From: Pararhodobacter sp. CCB-MM2
GTDB lineage: Bacteria; Pseudomonadota; Alphaproteobacteria; Rhodobacterales; Rhodobacteraceae
DNA length: 64,000 nt
Assembly (NCBI RefSeq): GCF_001691415.1
Contig: NZ_LRRR01000017.1
Location: 23,246 to 87,245 of the forward strand
Direction: 5' to 3'
Below the pieces are notes generated by a model. That model was given only the letters and a program-made list of their open reading frames with translations. It ran no database searches and had not been told where the DNA came from. This document shows positions 44,447 to 53,541 of the stretch, piece after piece. Each line of letters opens with the position of its first letter. Position 1 is the first letter of the stretch. The translations under genes and the position numbers were made by a program.

Positions 44447-44923
44447 TCAGCCCACGGTTTTCAGAATCGCCTCGTCCGCCTCGGCGGCGGCACGGAAGAA
44501 ATCGGTCAGACGGTCGTATTCGTCGCGCGTCCAGGCCCGTTCCTCGCGGCTTGTGGGGGCACGATACGTGCCGGTGCGCCCGCTGGCCATATGCTGCATG
44601 CGCTCGTCCAACAAAGCCTCATCGAGGCTGTCGAGATGCGTGCGGATCGCGCGCACCTCCTGCGGGCTCAGGACGCGGGGCGGTTCCTCGTCGGGATGCA
44701 TCGCGTGCCAATGTGCGCCGCCCAGAAGCCAGTTTTCCGGCAACGCATCGGCCCAAACAGCGCCCGAGGCGAGATAGTTGCACGGGTGCCAAAGCTGGAT
44801 CATGTCCAGCACCCGCTGGTCGGCACCATGGCCGAAACCATGGGCAAAGCGGGCGGCCTCGCGGCCGGGTGTTGCGGGGGCTTCCACCGGATCGAACCGG
44901 CGCAGGATCATGTTCATGCCCAT
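44447..44923 (-). CDS. DUF1877 (YfbM-like) family protein
   Basis: A 158-residue soluble protein. The opening MGMNMILRRFDP, the IQLWHPCNYLASG helix, and LLGGAHW, RVLSPQEVRAIRTHL and EYDRLTDFFRAAAE resemble what I recall of DUF1877, a family with no known biochemical role. ATG 44923 is chosen because GGGAGG lies 5 bases upstream; an ATG 66 bases earlier would add residues encoded across the gap to cobS. It follows cobaltochelatase cobS by 96 bases and precedes the racemase-like gene by 19, all on the minus strand. Confidence 0.65.
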   Translation of the reverse strand: MGMNMILRRFDPVEAPATPGREAARFAHGFGHGADQRVLDMIQLWHPCNYLASGAVWADALPENWLLGGAHWHAMHPDEEPPRVLSPQEVRAIRTHLDSLDEALLDERMQHMASGRTGTYRAPTSREERAWTRDEYDRLTDFFRAAAEADEAILKTVG

Positions 44924-45019
44924 TCGGACCTCCCCATCCGAGATGCTGAAAACAGCAAAACGCCCCGGAGGGCGTTTCGTTGCATCCACAGGATGGGGTG
45001 TCGCGCGATTGAGCGGGCC

Positions 45020-45994
45020 TTAGCCCATCGCCACCGAAGCGGCGCTTTCCGGCAGTTCCTCGCCGAAGCAGCGCTGGTAGAACTCGGCCACGGTCTGACG
45101 CTCCAGCTCGTCGCATTTGTTCAGGAAGGTCAGGCGGAAGGCATAGCCGATGTTGCGGAAGATCCGCGCATTCTCGGCCCAGGAGATCACGGTCCGCGGC
45201 GACATCACGGTCGACAGCTGACCCTTGGTGAAGGCCGTCCGGGTCAGATCGGCGACGGTGACCATCTGGCTGATCTCCTGCCGGCCCTTGGCAGTGTTGT
45301 AATGCGGGTTCTTGGCCAGCACGATGTTGGTCTCGGCGTCGTGGCTCAGGTAGTTGAGCGTCGCGACCAGCGACCAGCGGTCCATCTGCGCCTGGTTGAT
45401 CTGTTGCACGCCGTGATAGAGGCCGGTCGTGTCGCCCAGACCCACGGTGTTCGCGGTGGCGAACAGACGAAAGGCGGGGTTCGGGGTGATGATCTCGTTC
45501 TGATCGAGCAGCGTCAGCTTGCCGTCATGCTCCAGCACGCGCTGGATCACGAACATCACGTCCGCGCGACCGGCGTCGTATTCGTCGAACACGATGGCGC
45601 AGGGGTTGCGCAGGGCCCAGGGCAGGATGCCCTCGTGGAACTCGGTCACCTGCTTGCCATCGCGCAGCTTGATCGCGTCCTTGCCGATCAGGTCGATCCG
45701 GCTGATGTGGCTGTCGAGGTTGACGCGCACGGTCGGCCAGTTGAGGCGCGCGGCGACCTGTTCGATATGGGTCGATTTGCCCGTGCCGTGATAGCCCTGC
45801 ACCATGACGCGGCGGTTGTAGGCAAAGCCCGCAAGGATCGCCATCGTCGTGTCGGGGTCGAATTTATAGGTCGGGTCCAGCTCCGGCACGCGGTCGGTGC
45901 CCTCGGCAAACGCCTTCACCTTCATGTCGGTGTCGATACCGAAGACCTCGCGGACAGAGATCTCTTCGGTCGGTTTCGCGTGGATGTCGGTCAT
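45020..45994 (-). CDS. cobS: Aerobic cobaltochelatase, CobS subunit (AAA+ ATPase)
   Basis: A 324-residue AAA+ ATPase that with CobT drives cobalt insertion by CobN. The Walker A motif is GYHGTGKST (67-75), and Walker B is AIVFDEYD. Family stretches include [20 protein letters not shown] and [20 protein letters not shown] 45994 gives the known N-terminus ([11 protein letters not shown]). In many relatives cobS sits close to cobT; here a DUF1877-like gene, a racemase-like gene, two FMN reductases, HxlR and a secreted protein lie between. It differs from the cobalamin synthase CobS at 7.7 kb. Confidence 0.95.
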   Translation of the reverse strand: MTDIHAKPTEEISVREVFGIDTDMKVKAFAEGTDRVPELDPTYKFDPDTTMAILAGFAYNRRVMVQGYHGTGKSTHIEQVAARLNWPTVRVNLDSHISRIDLIGKDAIKLRDGKQVTEFHEGILPWALRNPCAIVFDEYDAGRADVMFVIQRVLEHDGKLTLLDQNEIITPNPAFRLFATANTVGLGDTTGLYHGVQQINQAQMDRWSLVATLNYLSHDAETNIVLAKNPHYNTAKGRQEISQMVTVADLTRTAFTKGQLSTVMSPRTVISWAENARIFRNIGYAFRLTFLNKCDELERQTVAEFYQRCFGEELPESAASVAMG

Positions 45995-46192
45995 GCCGGT
46001 CGCCTTTGTTCGTACGAGGGCGCGCGTATCGCGCCCCGGAAATATGCTGTCGGGGGTTTTGTGGCGTATTCGCTGCACCTGTGCAAGGGGGCCGGGATGC
46101 GTCCTGATGCGCGTCGCCTTGTGCGGGCCATTGCCCTTGGCCGCCGCGCACCCTAGCGTCGCGGCGAATTCTCTGCCCGAAGGCCCGATCCC

Positions 46193-47116
46193 TTGTCTCT
46201 CATTCTTGCGACCCTTCCCGTGCTGCTGCTGGTTGCGGCGGGCTATAGCCTGCGCGCCTCGGGGATCATTCCGCAGCCGCAATGGGCGGGGATCGACACG
46301 CTGTCCTTCCGCCTGCTGATCCCGGCAATGCTGGTGCGCGCCATCGCGCTGGCCGATCTGAGCGAGGTCGCCGCCGGTCCCTTCGTGCCCGCGCTGCTGA
46401 TCGTGCTGGCCCTGATGGCGGCGGCGGCCTTTGCCGTGCGCGCCGTCTGGCCGGGGCTCAGCGATCCCAGCTTCACCACGTTGTTTCAGGTCGGCACCCG
46501 GTGGAACGCCTTCATCGCGCTCAGCGCCGCCGCGCAATTCGCCGGGGCCGAGGCGCTGACCTGGCTTGCCGTGGCGATGGCGGTCAGCATCGTGTTGATC
46601 AACCTCGCCAATATCGCCGTGCTGGGGATCTGGGGCACCCCGCCCGAGGGCGCGCCGCGCGGGGCGAAGGCCATGCTGCGGGTGGTGATCGGCAATCCCT
46701 TGGTGCAGGCCTCGGTCGTGGGGCTGGCGATCAACCTGTCGGGCCTGCCGCTGCCCGAGTTCCTGTCGATCACGCTGGACCTCGCCGGCCGTGCTGCGCT
46801 CAGCGTCGGCCTTCTTTGCGTCGGTGCGGGCTTGATGCCAGGGCGGCTGTTCTCGGCCTCGGCGCCGATGTGGGTGGGGCTGCTCTTGCGCCCGGTGCTG
46901 GCGCCGTCGCTGTTTCTGGCCATCGGCTGGAGTGTCGGGCTGTCCTCCGAGGCGATGCTGGCCGGCGCGTTGATGTTCATGGTGCCGGCGGCGGCCAATG
47001 GCTACATCGTCGCGCGGCAGATGGGGGGCGATGCCGAGCTTTATGCCGCGATCCTGACCTGGCAGACCCTGCTGTGCCTGCCGCTGCTGCCACTGCTGGC
47101 GGCGCTGGTGCTGTAA
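46193..47116 (+). CDS. AEC (auxin efflux carrier) family transporter
   Basis: A 307-residue membrane protein with about ten helices and inverted-repeat character, as in the AEC family that moves organic acids such as malate or malonate. The N-terminal helix ([21 protein letters not shown]) with [14 protein letters not shown] and the second half starting at [20 protein letters not shown] are typical. The start codon is TTG 46193; the first in-frame ATG (MLVRAIA) is inside helix 2 and would lose the first helix. No neighbour hints at the substrate. Confidence 0.8.
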   Translation: MSLILATLPVLLLVAAGYSLRASGIIPQPQWAGIDTLSFRLLIPAMLVRAIALADLSEVAAGPFVPALLIVLALMAAAAFAVRAVWPGLSDPSFTTLFQVGTRWNAFIALSAAAQFAGAEALTWLAVAMAVSIVLINLANIAVLGIWGTPPEGAPRGAKAMLRVVIGNPLVQASVVGLAINLSGLPLPEFLSITLDLAGRAALSVGLLCVGAGLMPGRLFSASAPMWVGLLLRPVLAPSLFLAIGWSVGLSSEAMLAGALMFMVPAAANGYIVARQMGGDAELYAAILTWQTLLCLPLLPLLAALVL

Positions 47117-47192
47117 GGGCGCTTTCGCTTGACAGCCCCCGGTCGGCCCCTACCTTCTGGCCGAAGATTTAAAGGCATTCTGGCAGGTATTC

Positions 47193-48167
47193 ATGAGCGG
47201 ACTTCTGGCCCTACTTGATGACGTGGCGGGCATCGCCAAGGTGGCGGCGGCGCAGATCGACGACATCGCAAGTCAGGCCGCCAAGGCCGGGGCCAAGGCG
47301 GCCGGCGCCGTGATCGACGACGCGGCCGTCACGCCGAAATACGTGCATGGCTTCGCCCCGGCGCGGGAATTGCCCATCGTCGGCAAGATCGCCCTCGGCT
47401 CCATCCGCAACAAGCTCTTGATCCTGCTGCCCGCCGCGCTGTTGCTCTCGGCCTTCGCGCCGTGGCTGATCACGCCCTTGCTGATGCTCGGCGGCTCGTA
47501 TCTGTGTTTCGAGGGGGCGGAGAAGGTCTACCACCTGTTCGCGCCGCATAAGCCGCATGCCGACGGGCAGGTGATGAACGGTGACCCGACCCATCTGGAG
47601 GAACAGAAGGTCCAGGGCGCGATCAAGACCGACTTCATCCTCTCGGCCGAGATCATGACGATCATCCTCTCCAATCTGGAGGCCGATCAGGGCCTGTGGA
47701 TAGAGGCCGGTGCGCTCGCCATCGCCGGGATCGGCATCACCGTCGCCGTCTATGGCGGCGTGGCGCTGATCGTGAAAGCCGACGATTTCGGGCTGTGGCT
47801 TGCGCGCGTCGGCAACCTCTCGGCCACGCGGGCCTTGGGGCGCGGCATCGTGCGCTTCATGCCGTGGTTCATGAAGGCGCTGATGGTCGTCGGCACCGCG
47901 GCGATGATCTGGGTCGGTGGCTCGATCATCCTGCACGGGCTGCACGAACTCGGCCTGCATGCACCCTATGAATGGATCCACCATCAGGCCGTCGCCGCGG
48001 CCGAGGCGATCCAGCAATGGCAGGGCTTCGTCGAATGGGCGGTCACCGCCTTCTTCGACGGGATCTTCGGGCTGGCCTATGGTCTGCTGCTGATCCCGCT
48101 GGCCACCTTCGTCATCAACCCGCTGGTTCGGGCCGTGACCGGCAAGGGCAAAGCCGAAGCGCATTGA
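47193..48167 (+). CDS. DUF808 (YedI-like) family membrane protein
   Basis: A 324-residue protein starting MSGLLALLDDVAGIAKVAAA, the DUF808 hallmark, with KAAGAVIDDAAVTPKYVHGF and the LCFEGAEKVYH segment. It has about six membrane helices. The family is widespread, and E. coli YedI has no proven role. The GDPTHLEEQKVQGAIKTDF loop is conserved and cytoplasmic. A separate transcription unit is likely because 76 bases lie between it and the AEC gene. Confidence 0.85.
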   Translation: MSGLLALLDDVAGIAKVAAAQIDDIASQAAKAGAKAAGAVIDDAAVTPKYVHGFAPARELPIVGKIALGSIRNKLLILLPAALLLSAFAPWLITPLLMLGGSYLCFEGAEKVYHLFAPHKPHADGQVMNGDPTHLEEQKVQGAIKTDFILSAEIMTIILSNLEADQGLWIEAGALAIAGIGITVAVYGGVALIVKADDFGLWLARVGNLSATRALGRGIVRFMPWFMKALMVVGTAAMIWVGGSIILHGLHELGLHAPYEWIHHQAVAAAEAIQQWQGFVEWAVTAFFDGIFGLAYGLLLIPLATFVINPLVRAVTGKGKAEAH

Positions 48168-48230
48168 CGATTGCCCCCGGACCTGCCCGCGTGCTTTGGT
48201 GACGTAAGGGCAGGCAGAGGGGGCAGGGCC

Positions 48231-48947
48231 ATGTGCTGGACGATGGGCGTATCCGCGGCGATGGTCGCGTTGGGCGGGGCCTCGACCGTGGTGTCGGCGC
48301 GCCGCAAGGACCCGCTCGCGATCCCGGTGACGCTGGGCTATTTCACCCTGATGGAGGCGCTGCAGGTCGCCGGCTATGCGGTCATCGACCAATGCGGCAC
48401 CCCGGTGAACGAGAGCGTGACGATGCTCAGCGTGCTGCACATCGTCTTCCAACCCCTGTTCATCAACGCCTTCGCCATGGCACTGGTCGCCAAGCCCGTC
48501 TCCAACGCGATGAAAGTGCTGGTGTTCTCGCTCTGCGCGGCCTCGTCGGTGCTGATGTTGCTGCAACTCTACCCGTTTGAATGGGCCGGCACCTGCGCGC
48601 CCGGATCACAGCTCTGCGCCGAGCGGCTCTGCACCGTCTCGGGCGATTGGCATCAGGCGTGGGACGTGCCCTATAATGGCATGCTCGTCAGTCTCGAAGG
48701 CTGGACCGGCACGCATTGGGGCTTCCCGAGTTACATGCTGGTGGCCTTCGCCTTGCCGCTGATCTACGGCGCGTGGCGATTGGTGATCTTCCACCTCGCA
48801 GCGGGGCCGATCGCGGCCTCCCTATTGACCGACAACCCGAACGAGGTTCCGGCGATCTGGTGCCTGTTCTCCATCGTCATCGTGCTGGTCGCTCTGAGCC
48901 CACTGGTGCGCCGCTCGGTCACCGGAGCCACGCCGCAGCCGGGCTGA
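48231..48947 (+). CDS. DUF5765-like membrane protein
   Basis: A 238-residue membrane protein with about seven helices, opening with MCWTMGVSAAMVALGGAST. The start resembles the MCWS opening I recall for DUF5765, which is not characterised. Several cysteines lie in the loop WAGTCAPGSQLCAERLC, which may be disulfide-bonded on the periplasmic side, followed by a GDWHQAWDVPYNG segment with histidine and acidic residues. ATG 48231 is chosen by family start; an ATG 60 bases upstream adds an unrelated hydrophilic stretch. It is convergent with the TetR gene; only 2 bases separate them. Confidence 0.65.
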   Translation: MCWTMGVSAAMVALGGASTVVSARRKDPLAIPVTLGYFTLMEALQVAGYAVIDQCGTPVNESVTMLSVLHIVFQPLFINAFAMALVAKPVSNAMKVLVFSLCAASSVLMLLQLYPFEWAGTCAPGSQLCAERLCTVSGDWHQAWDVPYNGMLVSLEGWTGTHWGFPSYMLVAFALPLIYGAWRLVIFHLAAGPIAASLLTDNPNEVPAIWCLFSIVIVLVALSPLVRRSVTGATPQPG

Positions 48948-48949
48948 TC

Positions 48950-49543
48950 TCAGGGCTTCAGCAGCCGGTCGAACAGCTCTTCCAGATAGGGCTCGGCACC
49001 GTCCATCGGGTCGGCCCCGTCGCGGATCATGCGAATCTGCGCGTCGAAATCCGCGTAATGCTGCGTCAGCGCCCAGATCGAGAAGATCAGGTGGTAGGGA
49101 TCGATCCGCGCGATTTGCCCGGCCTTGATCCAACGCCGGATCAGGGCGGCGGTTTCATCGACCAGCGTTTTCAGATCGCCTGAAATTTCATCGCCCAGTC
49201 TCGGCGCGCCTTGCAGCACCTCGTTGGCGAACAGGCGGCTTTCGCGCGGGTATTCACGCGACATCTGCAGCTTGCGGCGCATGTAGGCCATGATCTCGGC
49301 CCGGCCGTCGCCCTCGGGGTTCATGGCGCGCAGAGGGGCCAGCCAGATGTCCAACAGTTCATCGAGAAGCGCGCGGTGCATCGCTTCCTTGCTGTCGAAA
49401 TAATAGAGCAGGTTGGGCTTCGACAGCCCCGCCACCCCGGCAATCTGATCGAGGGTCGCGCCCCGGAACCCCTGGGCCGAGAAGACTTCGAGCGCGGCAT
49501 CAAGGATCTTGCGGCGGTTGCGGCGCTGGATACGCGTGGTCAT
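48950..49543 (-). CDS. TetR family regulator, RutR-like, copy 2
   Basis: A 197-residue TetR regulator. The DNA-binding domain reads RRKILDAALEVFSAQGFRGA and then LDQIAGVAGLSKPNLLYYF, like RutR and its relatives, which sense uracil or other pyrimidines. The C-terminal ligand domain includes YPRESRLFANEVLQGAP and the LIFSIWALTQHYADFD segment, shared with the neighbour. ATG 49543 overlaps the stop of the upstream TetR gene (ATGA at 49540-49543). The two proteins are clear paralogues and may form a heterodimer or respond to different ligands. Confidence 0.87.
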   Translation of the reverse strand: MTTRIQRRNRRKILDAALEVFSAQGFRGATLDQIAGVAGLSKPNLLYYFDSKEAMHRALLDELLDIWLAPLRAMNPEGDGRAEIMAYMRRKLQMSREYPRESRLFANEVLQGAPRLGDEISGDLKTLVDETAALIRRWIKAGQIARIDPYHLIFSIWALTQHYADFDAQIRMIRDGADPMDGAEPYLEELFDRLLKP

Positions 49544-50205
49544 GCGGGCCTGTCCCCGGTCGAATGGGGGTCGATGCCGATGCCGCGCAGCAGGATGCCG
49601 CAGACGGTCTCGGTGGCCTCGTGCCATTGCGCATCGTCAAGCGCGCCGTGGTTCAAGGTCTCGATCTGATGGGCGAAATCGGCGTAATGCTGGGTCGTCG
49701 CCCAGATCATATAGAGGAACCAGCGTGGCTCGACCGGGCGGATCAGCCCCTCGTTGATCCAGCGGCGAATGACGGCGATGCGGGTGTCGGTCCAGACCTG
49801 CAGCGCGCTCTCCAGATAATCCTGCACGATGGGCGCGCCATGCATCACCTCGTTGGCCCAGACCTTGGAGCCATGGCGATGTTCGCGTGACAGCTGCATC
49901 TTGCGGCTGATGTAGCGGCGCAGGGCGACCTCGGGACGGGCCTCGGTGTCGAAGCTGTCGGCGGCCTCCAGCCAGATGGTGAAAATCCGTTCCACCACAC
50001 GGCGATAGAGCTTTTCCTTCGACGAGAAATAGTAATGCAGATTGGCCTTGGGCAGCCCGCAGGAATCCGCGATGGCCTGCATCGTCGCGCCGCCGAACCC
50101 GGCTTCGGCGAAGATCCCCTCCGCCGCGTCAAGGATCAACCGCTCCGTTTCCTCGCGCATTTCCGCGCGCGTGCCCGATTTTTCAGCGCCCTCAGTCTGC
50201 GCCAT
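49540..50205 (-). CDS. TetR family regulator, RutR-like, copy 1
   Basis: A 221-residue TetR regulator. The DNA-binding domain is LILDAAEGIFAEAGFGGATM, with ADSCGLPKANLHYYFSSKEK as recognition helix, and the ligand domain has SREHRHGSKVWANEVMHGAP and YMIWATTQHYADFA, matching copy 2. Homology to RutR, together with the adjacent pyrimidine genes, suggests a sensor of uracil, dihydrouracil or thymine. ATG 50205 is chosen to give the normal N-terminal extension; the DNA-binding core starts about 25 residues later. A RutR-like palindrome lies 42 bases upstream. It overlaps copy 2 by 4 bases. Confidence 0.87.
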   Translation of the reverse strand: MAQTEGAEKSGTRAEMREETERLILDAAEGIFAEAGFGGATMQAIADSCGLPKANLHYYFSSKEKLYRRVVERIFTIWLEAADSFDTEARPEVALRRYISRKMQLSREHRHGSKVWANEVMHGAPIVQDYLESALQVWTDTRIAVIRRWINEGLIRPVEPRWFLYMIWATTQHYADFAHQIETLNHGALDDAQWHEATETVCGILLRGIGIDPHSTGDRPA

Positions 50206-50246
50206 GCACGCCGTGCTCCCCGTCCTGCACCCGCCTCTCAGACACC

Positions 50247-50262
50247 TTGACTGGTTGGTCAG
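50247..50262. promoter_or_regulatory. RutR-like operator in the divergent tetR/aminotransferase region
   Basis: TTGACTGGTTGGTCAG fits the E. coli RutR consensus TTGACCANNTGGTCAA at 11 of 14 fixed positions and is a near-perfect palindrome. It sits between the tetR pair and the pyrimidine operon, about 130 bases before the aminotransferase start. It likely controls both transcripts. Confidence 0.7.
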
Positions 50263-50394
50263 GTCTGCTAGCGTCGTCTTGTGCCCGGCCTTCCTTTGGT
50301 CGGGTTTCATCGAGAATAGGCTTGCGTCCGGCCGGTGACAACCCGGCGAAAAAGCCGCTTCAGCCCGGCCACCGCCCAGCCTTCGGAGTTATAG

Positions 50395-51735
50395 ATGAGC
50401 CTCGACCACCCCACCGCCTCGAAGACCGCGCCCAACGACCTTTCGGCCTTCTGGATGCCGTTCACGGCGAACCGGCAGTTCAAGCAGAACCCGCGCATGC
50501 TGGTCGGCGCGAAGGACATGCACTACACCTCGGCCGACGGTCGCCAGATCCTCGACGGCACCGCGGGCCTGTGGTGCTGCAACGCCGGCCATTGCCGCCC
50601 GAAGATCGTCGAGGCGATCCAGAATTCGGCCGCCGAGCTGGATTATGCCCCCGCCTTCCAGATGGGCCATCCGGCCGCTTTCGAGCTGGCCAACCGGCTG
50701 GTCGAGATGTCGCCCGAGGGCTTCAACCACGTCTTCTTCACCAACTCGGGCTCGGAATCCGTCGATACCGCGCTGAAGATCGCGCTGGCTTATCACCGCG
50801 CTCGCGGCGACGGCGCCCGCACCCGGCTGATCGGGCGCGAGAAGGGCTATCACGGCGTCGGCTTCGGCGGCATCTCGGTCGGCGGTCTGGTCAACAACCG
50901 CCGCGTCTTTGGCTCGCTGCTGAACGGCGTCGACCATATGCAGCACACCTATCTGCCCGACGAGAACCGCTGGGCCAAGGGTCTGCCGGAGCATGGCGCG
51001 AACCTCGCCGATGAGCTGGAGCGCATCGTGGCCCTGCACGGCGCGGATACCATCGCGGCCGTCATCGTCGAGCCGGTCGCGGGCTCGGCGGGTGTGATCC
51101 TGCCGCCGAAGGGCTATCTGCAGAAGCTTCGGGAAATCACGAAGAAACACGGCATCCTCTTGATTTTCGACGAGGTTATCACCGGCTTCGGCCGCCTCGG
51201 CACCGCTTTTGCCGCCGATTATTTCGGGGTGATGCCGGACCTGATGACGACGGCGAAGGGCCTGACCTCGGGCACGGTGCCGATGGGTGCGGTGTTCACC
51301 ACCTCCGAGGTGCACGACACCTTCATGAACGGCCCCGAGCATATGATCGAGCTGTTCCACGGCTATACCTACTCGGGCTCGCCCATCGCCTGTGCGGCGG
51401 GTCTGGCGACGCAGGCTCTGTACAAGGAGGAGGGCATGTTCGAGCGCGCGGCGGATATCGCGCCCTATTGGGAAGAGGCGCTGCACTCCTTGAAGGGCGT
51501 GAAGCATGTGATCGACATCCGCAACCTCGGCCTCATTGGCGCGATCGAGCTGGAGCCCATTCCGGGCGAGCCGACGAAGCGGGCGTTCTCGGCCTTCCTG
51601 AAGGCGTTCGAGAAGGGGATCATGGTGCGCACGACGGGCGACATCATCGCCATGTCGCCGCCGCTGATCATCGAGAAATCCCATGTCGACCAGCTGGTCG
51701 GCACGATCAAGGACGTGCTCGAGACGCTCGAGTAA
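50395..51735 (+). CDS. Class III omega-amino acid:pyruvate aminotransferase
   Basis: A 446-residue PLP enzyme. The lysine is K288 in TTAKGLTSG, D in IFDEVITGFGRLG contacts the cofactor, and GLWCCNAGHCRP with FFTNSGSESVDTALKIA are typical of beta-alanine:pyruvate transaminases. In this setting it probably removes the amino group from beta-alanine or 3-aminoisobutyrate, the products of the next two enzymes. It is the first gene after the tetR operator, with a 94-base gap to the N-carbamoyl amidase gene. Confidence 0.9.
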   Translation: MSLDHPTASKTAPNDLSAFWMPFTANRQFKQNPRMLVGAKDMHYTSADGRQILDGTAGLWCCNAGHCRPKIVEAIQNSAAELDYAPAFQMGHPAAFELANRLVEMSPEGFNHVFFTNSGSESVDTALKIALAYHRARGDGARTRLIGREKGYHGVGFGGISVGGLVNNRRVFGSLLNGVDHMQHTYLPDENRWAKGLPEHGANLADELERIVALHGADTIAAVIVEPVAGSAGVILPPKGYLQKLREITKKHGILLIFDEVITGFGRLGTAFAADYFGVMPDLMTTAKGLTSGTVPMGAVFTTSEVHDTFMNGPEHMIELFHGYTYSGSPIACAAGLATQALYKEEGMFERAADIAPYWEEALHSLKGVKHVIDIRNLGLIGAIELEPIPGEPTKRAFSAFLKAFEKGIMVRTTGDIIAMSPPLIIEKSHVDQLVGTIKDVLETLE

Positions 51736-51829
51736 GACTGGACCGGCGCGGGCACGCTCCGCGCCGGCCCTTTGCCAGGGGCGGCGCCAGATCGCCCGGC
51801 CAAGACACGACGAACCAACAGGAGTCGAC

Positions 51830-53080
51830 ATGACCGCGCCTGCCGCGAACCTCCGCATCAATCCCGACCGGCTGTGGGACAGCCTGATGGACATGGCCAA
51901 GATCGGCCCCGGCGTCGCGGGCGGCAACAACCGCCAGACCCTGACCGACGAAGACAGTGAAGGCCGCCACCTGTTCAAACGCTGGTGCGAAGACGCCGGC
52001 ATGACCATGGGCGTCGATGAGATCGGCAACATGTTCGCGACCCGTCCGGGCGAGGACCCGGACGCGCTGCCGGTCTATATGGGCAGCCATCTGGATACCC
52101 AGCCTACGGGCGGCAAATACGATGGCGTTCTGGGCGTTCTGGGCGCGCTGGAAGTCGTGCGCTCGATGAATGATCTGGGCATCAAGACCAAGCATCCCAT
52201 CGTCGTGGTGAACTGGACCAACGAGGAGGGCACGCGCTTTGCCCCCGCCATGCTGGCCTCGGGCGTCTTCGCCGGGCGGCATACGCTGGAATGGGCCAAT
52301 GACCGGGTCGATGCCAAGGGCAAGCGGTTCGGCGACGAGCTGGAGCGGATCGGCTGGAAGGGCGACGAGAAGGTCGGCGCGCGCAAGATGCATGCGCTCT
52401 ACGAGCTGCATATTGAGCAGGGCCCGATCCTCGAAACCGAGGGCAAGGATATCGGCGTCGTCACCCATGGGCAGGGCCTGCGCTGGGTGCAATGCACGGT
52501 GACTGGCAAGGACAGCCATACGGGCTCGACCCCGATGCCGATGCGCAAGAATGCGGGCCGGGGCCTGGCGCTGCTGACGGAGCTGGTGCACGAGATCGCC
52601 ATGAAGCACCAGCCGGGCGCGGTGGGGGCGATCGGCCATATCGACGTCTATCCCAATTCGCGCAACGTGATCCCGGGCAAGGTGGTGTTCACGGTCGATT
52701 TCCGCTCGCATCTGCCCGAGGTGCTGCACGGCATGGTCGACGAGTTCAACGCCCGCGCGCCGGGGATCTGCGAAGGCATCGGGGTCGAATTCGCCTCGGA
52801 GATCGTCGGCCAGTTCGAACCGCCGGCTTTCGACGTGGATTGCGTGGCCAAGGTGCGCAATGCGGCCGAGCGGCTGGGCTATTCGCATCGCGACATCATC
52901 TCGGGCGCGGGGCATGACGCCTGCTGGATCAACGATCTGGCGCCGACGGCGATGATCATGTGCCCCTGCGTCGACGGCCTGAGCCATAACGAGGCCGAGG
53001 AAATCTCGAAGGAATGGGCCGGGGCGGGGACGGATGTGCTGCTGCATGCCGTTCTGGAAACGGCGGAAGTGGTGAGCTGA
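51830..53080 (+). CDS. N-carbamoyl-beta-alanine amidohydrolase (M20-type)
   Basis: A 416-residue Zn-dependent amidase of the HyuC/AmaB/beta-ureidopropionase group. Metal-ligand motifs are MGSHLDTQPTGGKYDG (H87, D98), NWTNEEGTRF (E132/E133), ELHIEQGP and GAGHDACWI. Substrate-bridging SHTGSTPM follows the TVTGKD stretch. It hydrolyses N-carbamoyl-beta-alanine to beta-alanine, CO2 and ammonia, the last ring-derived step of reductive pyrimidine breakdown. ATG 51830 has AGGAG upstream. A hairpin-bearing repeat-like region and a 111-aa gene follow before hydA. Confidence 0.88.
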   Translation: MTAPAANLRINPDRLWDSLMDMAKIGPGVAGGNNRQTLTDEDSEGRHLFKRWCEDAGMTMGVDEIGNMFATRPGEDPDALPVYMGSHLDTQPTGGKYDGVLGVLGALEVVRSMNDLGIKTKHPIVVVNWTNEEGTRFAPAMLASGVFAGRHTLEWANDRVDAKGKRFGDELERIGWKGDEKVGARKMHALYELHIEQGPILETEGKDIGVVTHGQGLRWVQCTVTGKDSHTGSTPMPMRKNAGRGLALLTELVHEIAMKHQPGAVGAIGHIDVYPNSRNVIPGKVVFTVDFRSHLPEVLHGMVDEFNARAPGICEGIGVEFASEIVGQFEPPAFDVDCVAKVRNAAERLGYSHRDIISGAGHDACWINDLAPTAMIMCPCVDGLSHNEAEEISKEWAGAGTDVLLHAVLETAEVVS

Positions 53081-53101
53081 ACGGGGACGCGGCGCGGCTC
53101 G

Positions 53102-53186
53102 GGCCCCCGCAAGGGGGGCCGCTCGCCCCGCCGCCGGGAGGCGCTTCGCCCTCCCGGACCCTCCCGAGGATATTTGTGGAGCAAAG
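53102..53186 (+). repeat. GC-rich double hairpin plus GAGGATATTT element, candidate dispersed repeat
   Basis: Two hairpins stand side by side (53102-53108 with 53114-53120; 53135-53143 with 53147-53156), followed by CTCCCGAGGATATTTGTGG. From memory, similar blocks ending in GAG(G/T)ATATTT or GAGTATTT are scattered between genes in Rhodobacterales genomes, but I cannot check this here. It separates the amidase gene from the 111-aa gene and may modulate read-through. Confidence 0.45.
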
Positions 53187-53522
53187 ATGGGCAGTCGGGA
53201 CGAGGGCACGGCAGGCGGGATGGAGGCGCTGATCGACGCGCTGCTCGCGGCCGAGCTTGAGGCCTTCGACGGCTCGACAAGGGCGGGGGCACTGACCCTC
53301 AAGGATTTCCACGCGCGGCTTGTGAAGCGGCATCGCGCGGTCACGGTCAATTTCTCTGGCGGGATCACCCAGACCTGCTGGACCGTGGTGCGCTCGGACG
53401 GGTGTTATTCCGTCCTCTACATCCCCCGTGCGGAGTGTTTCACGCTCTGTGTGGACAGTGATTTCGGACCCCTGGACATCGGGGTGCATGGGCCGGCCCT
53501 GGCCTGTTTCGCCTCGGTCTGA
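53187..53522 (+). CDS. 111-aa soluble protein in the pyrimidine operon, function unknown
   Basis: A 111-residue protein with no signal peptide. Its ATG has GGAGCAAAG directly upstream, but that stretch belongs to the repeat-like element, so ATG 53220 (MEALIDALLAAELEAF) is a second candidate. Later segments are LTLKDFHARLVKRHRAVTVN, WTVVRSDGCYSVLYIPRAE and FGPLDIGVHGPALACF, with three cysteines in 40 residues. The pattern of alternating strands and a helix suggests a small folded domain, not an artefact. Position between the amidase and hydA genes suggests a role in pyrimidine breakdown; nothing more can be said. Confidence 0.6.
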   Translation: MGSRDEGTAGGMEALIDALLAAELEAFDGSTRAGALTLKDFHARLVKRHRAVTVNFSGGITQTCWTVVRSDGCYSVLYIPRAECFTLCVDSDFGPLDIGVHGPALACFASV

Positions 53523-53541
53523 ACCAACAGAGGAAGTATTC

